Source: Spirosoma fluviale
Lineage (GTDB): Bacteria > Bacteroidota > Bacteroidia > Cytophagales > Spirosomataceae
Assembly (NCBI GenBank): GCA_945906915.1
Contig: CAMDSI010000092.1
Coordinates: 1-7,954, forward strand
DNA: 7,954 bases
Direction of reading: 5' to 3'
The notes under the pieces: generated by a model
What the model saw: the letters and a program-made list of their open reading frames with translations, nothing else
Told to the model about the DNA's origin: nothing
Databases searched by the model: none
Shown here: one piece after another, positions 1 to 5,178 of the stretch
How positions within the stretch are numbered: position 1 is the first letter of the stretch
Layout of the letters: each line of letters opens with the position of its first letter
Made by a program: the position numbers and the translations under genes

Positions 1-258
1 AAACTATTGGAAGCTAACACGAAAGATTTAATGAAGAGCTTTTCTCAGAAGAAAATCAAAGTGGGTGATAACATTGACAAGGACACATTAGAAGGCGCTA
101 ACGGCGTTCCATTCTGGAGATTAATGAAGGAATTAACGCTTTTAGGATACTATACTTCCGAAAAAGGAGCTCAAGCGTCCTTTATTTACGAGCCAACTCC
201 TGGTAAGTATGAGTTGATTACGGATATGAAGCCGACTCAAAAATCTTTCATGTATTAA
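1..258 (+). CDS. Gluconate 2-dehydrogenase subunit 3 family protein (3' part)
   Basis: The frame is open from the first base, so the N-terminus lies outside the window and about 85 C-terminal residues are visible. The segment with FWRLMKELTLLGYYTSEKGA followed by a YEPTPGKYE stretch is the typical C-terminal signature of the gluconate_2-dh3 family (conserved F-x-L-x-x-L-T-x-x-G-Y-Y-T-S-E). Family members are the small subunit of membrane-associated FAD sugar or polyol dehydrogenases. They usually carry a Tat signal at the N-terminus that exports the complex; that part cannot be seen here. The stop at 256-258 is 19 bases before the ATG of the GMC oxidoreductase, its expected large subunit, so the two form an operon. 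The family call is firm; the substrate is unknown. Confidence 0.88.
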   Translation, partial: KLLEANTKDLMKSFSQKKIKVGDNIDKDTLEGANGVPFWRLMKELTLLGYYTSEKGAQASFIYEPTPGKYELITDMKPTQKSFMY

Positions 259-277
259 TCTGATAAATTAGAAGACA

Positions 278-1993
278 ATGAATCTGAATATAGATGCTAT
301 TAAAGGCCAAACATTTGACGCAATCGTCATCGGATCAGGTATTTCCGGAGGTTGGGCTGCAAAAGAATTAACAGAAAAAGGCTTAAAAGTAGCCGTTTTA
401 GAGCGTGGTCGCGAGATCAAGCATATCGAGGGTTATGAAACTGCGATGAAAAACCCATGGGAATTCAATCACCGTGGTCGTCCTACTAACATGGCGGCTG
501 AAGAGTATTGGGCTAACATGCGAACTGGTTATACAGCGAACGAGGAAACTCGTCACATGTTTGAGAATGATTCCCAAAACCCCTACATCGAGAAAAAAGG
601 TGGTTTTGACTGGATCCGTGCTTACCACACAGGTGGTAAATCTTTATTATGGGGTCGCCAAACGTATCGTTGGAACCGCGAGGATTTCTTAGCGAACGAA
701 AAAGAGGGAATCGGTACTCCTTGGGCGATTAAATACGATGATTTAGCTCCTTGGTACTCTTACGTAGAGAAGTTTGCAGGTATCTCAGGTCAGGCCGAAG
801 GCTTAGACGTGTTACCAGATTCTGATTTCTTACCAGCGATGCAGATGACTGCTCCGGAGGTTCACTTTAAGAATGCCGTGAATAAGAAATTAGGCCGTCC
901 CGTAACGGTGGGTCGTGTGGCTCACTTAACTCAGCCTACGAAACAACAATTAGACTTAGGTCGTTCGTCTTGTAACTACCGTAATAAGTGTAGCCGCGGC
1001 TGTCCTTACGGTGCCTACTTCTCCTCTTTATCAGCGACTTTACCTGCAGCGATGCGCACAAATCGTTTAACAATGATTCACAATGCGATTGTTGCGGAGA
1101 TCATTTACGATGAGGCTACGCAAAAAGCAAAAGGTGTTCGCGTGATTGATCAAAATACGAAAGAGTCTAAAGAATATTTCGCAAAAATCATCTTCGTTAA
1201 CGCGGGTGCTATCGGATCTACTTCCATCTTAATGAACTCGAAGTCTGCTCGTTACCAAACTGGTTTAGGAAACGATTCAGATCAATTAGGCCGAAATGTG
1301 ATGGACCACCACTTAGGTGCGGGTGCAAGTGCAACGGTAGAAGGTTTTGAGAAAGATTACATGTTCGGAAATCGTCCGAATGCTTTATATATTCCTCGTT
1401 TCTCAAACTGGGGCAAAGACAAGCGTGCTTATTCACGCGGTTTCGGATACCAAGGTGGCGGAAGTCGCGAAGGTTGGGGCCGTGGCGTGGGAGCCGATGG
1501 CTTTGGAGCTGAGTTCAAAGAGAGCTTAACACACCCTGGACAATGGACCGTTGGTTTTGGAGGTTTTGGAGAAATTCTTCCAAATCCAGAGAACCGCTTC
1601 GTTCTAAGCGACAAGAAAGATAAGTGGGGCTTACCTGTATTAGAATTCTCTGCTGAGTTTGGCCAAAACGAATTACAAATGCGCGAGGACATGATGAACG
1701 AGGCAGCGACTATGTTAGAAGCAGCTGGTTTCAAAAACATCAACGCCTACAACAAGCAAGGTACGCACATCGGTTTAGGTATTCACGAAATGGGTACGGC
1801 TCGTATGGGTACGTCCGTGAAGAACTCAATCGTTAACAAGCATAACCAAGTTCACGAGGTTAAAAACGTGTTCATGACGGATGGTGCGGTGATGGCGTCT
1901 GCTTCTTGTGTGAATCCTTCCTTAACTTACATGGCGATGACAGCTCGTGCAGCTGACTTTGCGGTGAGTGAGTTGAAGAAGAGGAATTTATAG
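278..1993 (+). CDS. GMC-family FAD oxidoreductase, large subunit of a sugar/polyol dehydrogenase
   Basis: Complete 571-residue protein. The N-terminus has the FAD-binding Rossmann motif GSGISG (residues 19-24) and the acidic end of strand 2, VLERG, with E42 expected to bind the adenosine ribose. The C-terminal domain has the GMC active-site pair: His503 in GIHEMGTARMG and Asn546 in CVNPSLT. A cysteine group, C232-x5-C238-x2-C241 (CNYRNKCSRGCPYGA), sits where related FAD-dependent glucose/gluconate dehydrogenases bind an Fe-S cluster. No signal peptide is seen, which fits export together with the Tat-carrying subunit 3 encoded 19 bases upstream. The ATG at 278 is preceded by AGAAG at a short distance, a weak ribosome site, and starts just before the Rossmann strand. 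Likely role: oxidation of a sugar or polyol, possibly at C3 of a glucoside as in some related complexes, with electrons passed to a quinone or cytochrome. The substrate is inferred, not shown. Confidence 0.93.
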   Translation: MNLNIDAIKGQTFDAIVIGSGISGGWAAKELTEKGLKVAVLERGREIKHIEGYETAMKNPWEFNHRGRPTNMAAEEYWANMRTGYTANEETRHMFENDSQNPYIEKKGGFDWIRAYHTGGKSLLWGRQTYRWNREDFLANEKEGIGTPWAIKYDDLAPWYSYVEKFAGISGQAEGLDVLPDSDFLPAMQMTAPEVHFKNAVNKKLGRPVTVGRVAHLTQPTKQQLDLGRSSCNYRNKCSRGCPYGAYFSSLSATLPAAMRTNRLTMIHNAIVAEIIYDEATQKAKGVRVIDQNTKESKEYFAKIIFVNAGAIGSTSILMNSKSARYQTGLGNDSDQLGRNVMDHHLGAGASATVEGFEKDYMFGNRPNALYIPRFSNWGKDKRAYSRGFGYQGGGSREGWGRGVGADGFGAEFKESLTHPGQWTVGFGGFGEILPNPENRFVLSDKKDKWGLPVLEFSAEFGQNELQMREDMMNEAATMLEAAGFKNINAYNKQGTHIGLGIHEMGTARMGTSVKNSIVNKHNQVHEVKNVFMTDGAVMASASCVNPSLTYMAMTARAADFAVSELKKRNL

Positions 1994-2007
1994 TTCGCTT
2001 CGCGAAC
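1993..2007. repeat. Perfect mini-hairpin GTTCGC-TTC-GCGAAC
   Basis: A six-base perfect stem with a TTC loop that begins on the last base of the GMC stop codon. On the - strand it reads GTTCGC-GAA-GCGAAC and so contains GCGAAGC, the known very stable DNA mini-hairpin with a GNA loop. It is not followed by a T-tract, so it is unlikely to be the terminator. It adjoins a heptamer array and resembles the hairpins at 5014-5070. Confidence 0.75.
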
Positions 2008-2040
2008 AGTAGACAGTAATCAGTGGCCAGTAGTCAGTGA
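2006..2040. repeat. Heptamer tandem array, 5 units of NCAGTRG
   Basis: Exactly five seven-base units: ACAGTAG, ACAGTAA, TCAGTGG, CCAGTAG, TCAGTGA. The core CAGTR is invariant and the first base varies. The same unit makes the longer array at 4538-4614 inside matB. It lies between the GMC stop codon and its terminator, so it is in the 3' untranslated part of that mRNA. Confidence 0.85.
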
Positions 2041-2044
2041 AATT

Positions 2045-2075
2045 AAATGGGTGGCAGTTTCTGTCGCCCATTTTT
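2045..2075 (+). terminator. Rho-independent terminator of the GMC operon
   Basis: AAATGGGTGGCAG (2045-2057) pairs with CTGTCGCCCATTT (2061-2073) across a TTT loop, giving a 13-pair stem with two G-T wobbles. The stem runs into TTTTT at 2071-2075 followed by ATTATAT. It lies about 50 bases after the GMC stop. The complement also has a short T-rich stretch (TTTAATTT) after the stem, so weak activity for the convergent malonate operon is possible. Confidence 0.8.
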
Positions 2076-2151
2076 ATTATATGGGTTTGCGAAGGCTGAG
2101 TGTGCTTTTGTATGAAAATAAGCTCAAAGTACTAAAGTCGATTTTGAGGTA

Positions 2152-2168
2152 TTGACAGAATGTGTCAA
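2152..2168. other. Short dyad TTGACA-N5-TGTCAA
   Basis: Perfect six-base inverted repeat with a five-base spacer in the non-coding stretch between the GMC terminator and the repeat block. Apart from this dyad nothing is recognised in 2076-2177. It could be a small hairpin or a protein-binding site, but no gene starts close by, so no role is assigned. Confidence 0.35.
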
Positions 2169-2177
2169 GATTATAAA

Positions 2178-2347
2178 TTAGAGAGTATAGAGAGGAAATT
2201 TTCCCTTCAGACTCATTCCCTCCGGACTTCGAACTCATTTCCCTGCGGACTCATTTACTCCGGACTACTTCCCTTCGGACTCATTTACCATTCACCACTT
2301 ACCATTCACCGTCCCCATCTCTACTCTATACTCTCCTATCTATACTC
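2178..2347. repeat. Composite intergenic repeat, copy A (downstream of madM)
   Basis: Three repeat types are stacked here. First, TTAGAGAGTATAGAG at 2178-2192. Second, about five imperfect copies of CCCTNCGGACTCATTT between 2203 and 2286, each with a CC-TNC-GG core. Third, from 2285 to 2347, nine consecutive seven-base units (TTACCAT, TCACCAC, TTACCAT, TCACCGT, CCCCATC, TCTACTC, TATACTC, TCCTATC, TATACTC). GAGAGTATAGAG at 2181-2192 recurs exactly inverted at 2324-2335, so the block has inverted ends. The last unit abuts the madM stop codon. The block shares an identical 15-mer and an identical 21-mer, same strand and same order, with copy B at 5087-5163. Confidence 0.8.
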
Positions 2348-3105
2348 TACAAAATCGCTCGCATAATAAAATACAACACCGACGGACACAGCAAGCATCC
2401 CAAGCCAGTATAGAACGTAGCGGTCATTGCTCCATAAGGCACTAATTTAGGATCTGTAGCAGCAAGACCAGCAGCAGTGCCGCTGGTGGTTCCCATGAGT
2501 CCGCCAAAAATCATCGCCGATTGTGGCGTCTTCAAACCGATGTAGGGTGCGATTAAAGGGGTTCCGATAGTTACCAAAATAGATTTTACTACGCCAGCAG
2601 CGATGCTGATGGCGATGATATCCGAACTCGCTCCTAAAGCAGTTCCAGTCACAGGCCCTACTACGAAAGTGCAAGCGCCGGCACCGATGGTGGTGAGGCT
2701 TTCAGCATCTGTGATTCCTAAGGCATAGGCAATAATGACACCCGATAAAAAGGAGATGATGACCCCTAAGAATAGGGACAAAATTCCGACAGGACCGGTT
2801 TTTTTGATGATGGCGAAGCTGGCGCCCATGGCGGTAGAGACGATGGCGAAGTCGCGGAACATGGGGCCTCCCATCAATTCAAAACCGGAGAAACCGGGAA
2901 GGTCGGCGATGCCTTTTTTGCCCAGGGTTTCAAGGCCAGCGAAATAGGCTAAGACCAAACCCATGAAGATGGAGATGGCGGAGCCTGGGATTTTGTTGCG
3001 GGTGAAGGTTTTGGAGATCCACTCGGAAAAATACATAATGACGCCGGTAACTAGAAATGCGAAGACTAGGCCGTTTTTGTCGAGGAAGGTGATGATGTAT
3101 TCCAT
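2347..3105 (-). CDS. madM: Malonate transporter subunit MadM
   Basis: Complete 252-residue polytopic membrane protein with about eight hydrophobic segments (roughly residues 8-28, 42-58, 85-100, 106-130, 138-158, 163-185, 196-215 and 224-248). Glycine-rich stretches such as GAGACTFVVGPVTGTALGAS and GGLMGTTSGTAAGLAATDP are characteristic of MadM, the large subunit of the malonate carrier MadLM first described in Malonomonas rubra as a sodium-malonate symporter. The ATG overlaps the madL stop codon (TAATG), indicating translational coupling and equal supply of the two subunits. The gene is last in the matB-madL-madM operon. Its TAG stop lies against a heptamer repeat. The identification rests on recognised family sequence and on the madL/matB neighbours; the coupling ion cannot be read from the sequence. 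Confidence 0.9.
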   Translation of the reverse strand: MEYIITFLDKNGLVFAFLVTGVIMYFSEWISKTFTRNKIPGSAISIFMGLVLAYFAGLETLGKKGIADLPGFSGFELMGGPMFRDFAIVSTAMGASFAIIKKTGPVGILSLFLGVIISFLSGVIIAYALGITDAESLTTIGAGACTFVVGPVTGTALGASSDIIAISIAAGVVKSILVTIGTPLIAPYIGLKTPQSAMIFGGLMGTTSGTAAGLAATDPKLVPYGAMTATFYTGLGCLLCPSVLYFIMRAIL

Positions 3106-3464
3106 TAGTCTTTGGGCGCTAGTTTAGATAAAAGGGGCATTAAGGCGAGGCAGGCGATGACGGGGATGATGCCTGCCAAAAGTGCGAGCACGCCGTTAGA
3201 GAAGGCGACGCGGACATTTTGGACAGAGGACATGGCCACGATGATGGGGATGTACATTTTGGACCAAAAGTGGACGCCTTCACCCATTTCAAGGTGGAAG
3301 AGGCCGCGTTTTTCGAGCTCATTTTGGGATAAAATAAGGAAAAGCATCGCAAATCCGACACCTCCTACGTTTGCTTGGATGCCCAAGAAACGACCGAGGG
3401 TTTCCCCCAGGATTTGGCCTGCAACGAAACAGGCGGCTAATAAGGCAACTCCGCGTAATAGCAT
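3105..3464 (-). CDS. madL: Malonate transporter subunit MadL
   Basis: Complete 119-residue membrane protein with about four hydrophobic segments (roughly residues 3-22, 33-47, 70-86 and 90-113). The segment FWSKMYIPIIVAMSSVQNVRVA is typical of MadL, the small subunit of the MadLM malonate carrier. The length fits the family. The ATG follows the matB stop with a single base between them (TAATATG), and the gene's own stop overlaps the madM ATG by one base. Translation therefore probably proceeds by reinitiation along one transcript. No separate ribosome site is needed or seen. Confidence 0.9.
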   Translation of the reverse strand: MLLRGVALLAACFVAGQILGETLGRFLGIQANVGGVGFAMLFLILSQNELEKRGLFHLEMGEGVHFWSKMYIPIIVAMSSVQNVRVAFSNGVLALLAGIIPVIACLALMPLLSKLAPKD

Positions 3465-3465
3465 A

Positions 3466-4974
3466 TTAGTTTTTGATTAGGTTAACAACATCTTTTTTCG
3501 TGACTTTTCCCATCGCGTTTCGAGGCAATTCTGCCAAACGGTGGTAAGCCCGAGGTGTTTTATAAGCCGGCATTTGTTCACGCATCCAGGCGTTCAAAGC
3601 TTTCGTGTCGAAGTCATCTTTGCAGACGATGGCGGCGCTTACGAGCTCGCCCCATTCGTCATTTTCGACTCCCACGACGCAGCAATCGTCGATTCCAGGG
3701 TAGGTTCGGAGGACTTCTTCGATTTCCAAAGCGGAAATTTTGTAGCCTCCTGATTTGATGATGTCGACGGAGTTTCGGCCCAAAATTCGGTAGCCTCCCA
3801 GCTCATCCATCGTCGCGATGTCGCCGGTTTTGAAAAAACCATCGGGTGTAAATGACTCCGCCGTGGACTCCGGTTTTTGCCAGTATTCAGAAAAGACATT
3901 AGCGCCTTTGACCTGAATCTCCCCTATTTCTGTACCCGAAATTACGTTATCCTCCTCATCTGCTAAACGCACTTGAACGCCCGGCAGCGGATATCCCACG
4001 TGACCCGGAACGCGCGGACCGTCGTAGGGATTACTCAGGGCCATCCCGATTTCGGTCATGCCATAACGCTCCAAAAGGCTATGTTCACTAATCGTCTTCC
4101 AGCGTTCCATCACAGAAACGGGCAGCGCGGCAGAACCCGAGATCATGAGTCTGAATTTGGATAGGATGCGGGTCATCTCTTTTTGGTCCACCTCAGACAA
4201 CGATTCCCAATGCGTAATCAACTTATAATAGATGGTAGGAACGGCCATAAAGACGTTCAACTGACCTTTTTTGAAAATATCAAACAGCGCTTCCGCCGAA
4301 AAACTAGGCAAAAACTGGCAGGTCGCCCCCGCCCAAAGCGAGCAAGAAACGATATTAATCACCCCGTGAATGTGGTGCAGCGGCAAAATACAGATCGAGT
4401 AATCCGCGGAACTCCAGCGCCAAGCATCGATCAGCGTCGAAATCTGCGCATTCAAATTCGCGTGGGTAGACACCACACCTTTAGGCAAATTCGTCGTGCC
4501 AGAGGTGTAAAGCATCATGGCGCGGCGGGAATTAGCAACAGTAGGCAGTAGCCAGTGGTCAGTAGCCAGTGGACTGTTAACAGTATCCAGTAAACAGTGG
4601 TCAGTGGTCAGTAAGCGTAATCCAAGTTCCTCGCACAAAGGCTTCAAAAGGTCTTCGAATTCCGGGGAAACGACCACGATGCTTGAGCCAGAATTCTCGA
4701 TCGTATAGCGCAAAGAGGGTAACGGATAGGTTAGACAAAGCGGAACGGCCACGCCACCCGCACGCCAAATCCCCCATTGGACCCGAACATAATCAAAGCC
4801 AGGGTTCACCATGTAGGCAACTCGGGCTTCATTTAGGTCCGTATTTTTATCTAATAAGGTCGAAGCAAAGGCTTTTGAAGCGTCTAAAAGCTGTGAATAA
4901 GTATAATGATTACCGTCAGAAATAATGGCGGTCTTCTCCAGGTGCTTTTCAGCTTGGGCAAAAATGGAAATCAT
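3466..4974 (-). CDS. matB: Malonyl-CoA synthetase (MatB/ACSF3 type)
   Basis: Complete 502-residue acyl-CoA synthetase of the ANL superfamily: malonate + ATP + CoA to malonyl-CoA + AMP + PPi, in the cytoplasm. Motifs in order: ATP-binding loop YTSGTTNLPKG (156-166), SGSAALPVSVMERW (279-292), LLERYGMTEIGMALS (300-314), FKTGD (381-385), GRNSVDIIKSGGYKISALEIE (399-419, hinge region), and PRNAMGKVTKKD with the expected catalytic Lys490. The 279-337 region closely resembles MatB and human ACSF3, which supports malonate as substrate, and the downstream madLM transporter genes agree. It is the first gene of the operon; the ATG at 4974 has no clear Shine-Dalgarno. Oddity: residues about 121-146 are the translation of a DNA heptamer array (TDHCLLD, TVNSPLA and TDHWLLP, a seven-residue period), lying just before the ATP-binding loop. 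All motifs remain in frame, so the gene appears intact. Confidence 0.92.
   Translation of the reverse strand: MISIFAQAEKHLEKTAIISDGNHYTYSQLLDASKAFASTLLDKNTDLNEARVAYMVNPGFDYVRVQWGIWRAGGVAVPLCLTYPLPSLRYTIENSGSSIVVVSPEFEDLLKPLCEELGLRLLTTDHCLLDTVNSPLATDHWLLPTVANSRRAMMLYTSGTTNLPKGVVSTHANLNAQISTLIDAWRWSSADYSICILPLHHIHGVINIVSCSLWAGATCQFLPSFSAEALFDIFKKGQLNVFMAVPTIYYKLITHWESLSEVDQKEMTRILSKFRLMISGSAALPVSVMERWKTISEHSLLERYGMTEIGMALSNPYDGPRVPGHVGYPLPGVQVRLADEEDNVISGTEIGEIQVKGANVFSEYWQKPESTAESFTPDGFFKTGDIATMDELGGYRILGRNSVDIIKSGGYKISALEIEEVLRTYPGIDDCCVVGVENDEWGELVSAAIVCKDDFDTKALNAWMREQMPAYKTPRAYHRLAELPRNAMGKVTKKDVVNLIKN
4538..4614. repeat. Heptamer tandem array, 11 units, inside the matB coding frame
   Basis: Eleven consecutive seven-base units on the + strand: ACAGTAG, GCAGTAG, CCAGTGG, TCAGTAG, CCAGTGG, ACTGTTA, ACAGTAT, CCAGTAA, ACAGTGG, TCAGTGG, TCAGTAA. 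This is the same NCAGTRG unit as at 2006-2040. Read in the matB direction the unit is CYACTGN, and because 7 and 3 are coprime the frame rotates, giving a seven-residue period. Every third unit falls in a phase where CACTGA would create a TGA stop; the codons at those places (residues 127, 134 and 141) are TGT, AGT and TGG, so no stop occurs. Confidence 0.88.
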
Positions 4975-5013
4975 GTGGTTGAATAGGTTTCAGTAAATAT
5001 AAGGAAATAAGTC

Positions 5014-5076
5014 GCGACTTTGTCGCTTAGTCGTCCTGCGGACTTAGTCAAAGGGTCATCGCTGCGCGATTTAGTC
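5014..5076. repeat. Three variable mini-hairpins, each followed by TTAGTC
   Basis: GCGAC-TTT-GTCGC (5014-5026), GTCC-TGC-GGAC (5033-5043) and ATCGC-TGC-GCGAT (5058-5070) are perfect short hairpins with different arm sequences. Each runs directly into TTAGTC (5027-5032, 5044-5049, 5071-5076), and the last two continue as TTAGTCAAAG. A perfect palindrome, AAGTCGCGACTT (5009-5020), overlaps the first. On the - strand two of the loops read GCA, i.e. GNA loops closed by C-G. The block lies upstream of matB, in what may be its 5' untranslated region. Confidence 0.72.
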
Positions 5077-5086
5077 AAAGAGGAGA

Positions 5087-5163
5087 TTAGAGAGTATAGA
5101 GCAGAGAGTATAGATAAAATTCCCTCCGGACTTATTCTCTCAGGACTCATTTACCATTCACCA
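5087..5163. repeat. Composite intergenic repeat, copy B (between the peptidase gene and matB)
   Basis: Starts with TTAGAGAGTATAGAG (5087-5101), identical to 2178-2192, and continues with a second GAGAGTATAGA. It then has CCCTCCGGACTTATT and ends with GGACTCATTTACCATTCACC plus A (5143-5163), identical to 2277-2297. Order and strand match copy A, but copy B is shorter and lacks the long heptamer tail. Together with 5014-5076 it fills the 204-base gap between the peptidase stop and the matB start. No clear promoter or terminator was recognised in that gap. Confidence 0.78.
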
Positions 5164-5178
5164 TCCTCATTTTGTGCT

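Noticed and set aside
1429..1743. Open frame of 104 codons antisense to the GMC gene
   Set aside because: Low-complexity Pro/Ser-rich translation, opposite a well-conserved gene.
2006..2040. Possible CRISPR array or part of one (also considered for 4538-4614)
   Set aside because: Units are seven bases, contiguous, and have no unique spacers; no cas gene is near.
2152..2157. TTGACA as a -35 promoter box
   Set aside because: Bacteroidota promoters use a different consensus, no matching -10 element or downstream gene start follows, and it is better explained as half of a dyad.
2178..2347. Insertion sequence or MITE with inverted ends
   Set aside because: A 12-base inverted repeat is present, but the ends are part of heptamer repeats, no target duplication was seen and there is no transposase; kept as a composite repeat only.
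2160..2366. Open frame of 68 codons on the + strand
   Set aside because: It is made almost entirely of intergenic repeats and runs into the end of madM on the other strand; its translation resembles no protein.
3112..3480. Open frame of 122 codons antisense to madL
   Set aside because: madL is a clear family match with tight operon junctions; the opposite frame has no recognisable content.
4183..4551. Open frame of 122 codons antisense to matB
   Set aside because: It is a shadow of the conserved matB frame, which carries all the ANL-superfamily motifs.
4538..4614. matB as a pseudogene because of the repeat insertion
   Set aside because: The frame stays open and every downstream catalytic motif is intact in the same frame.
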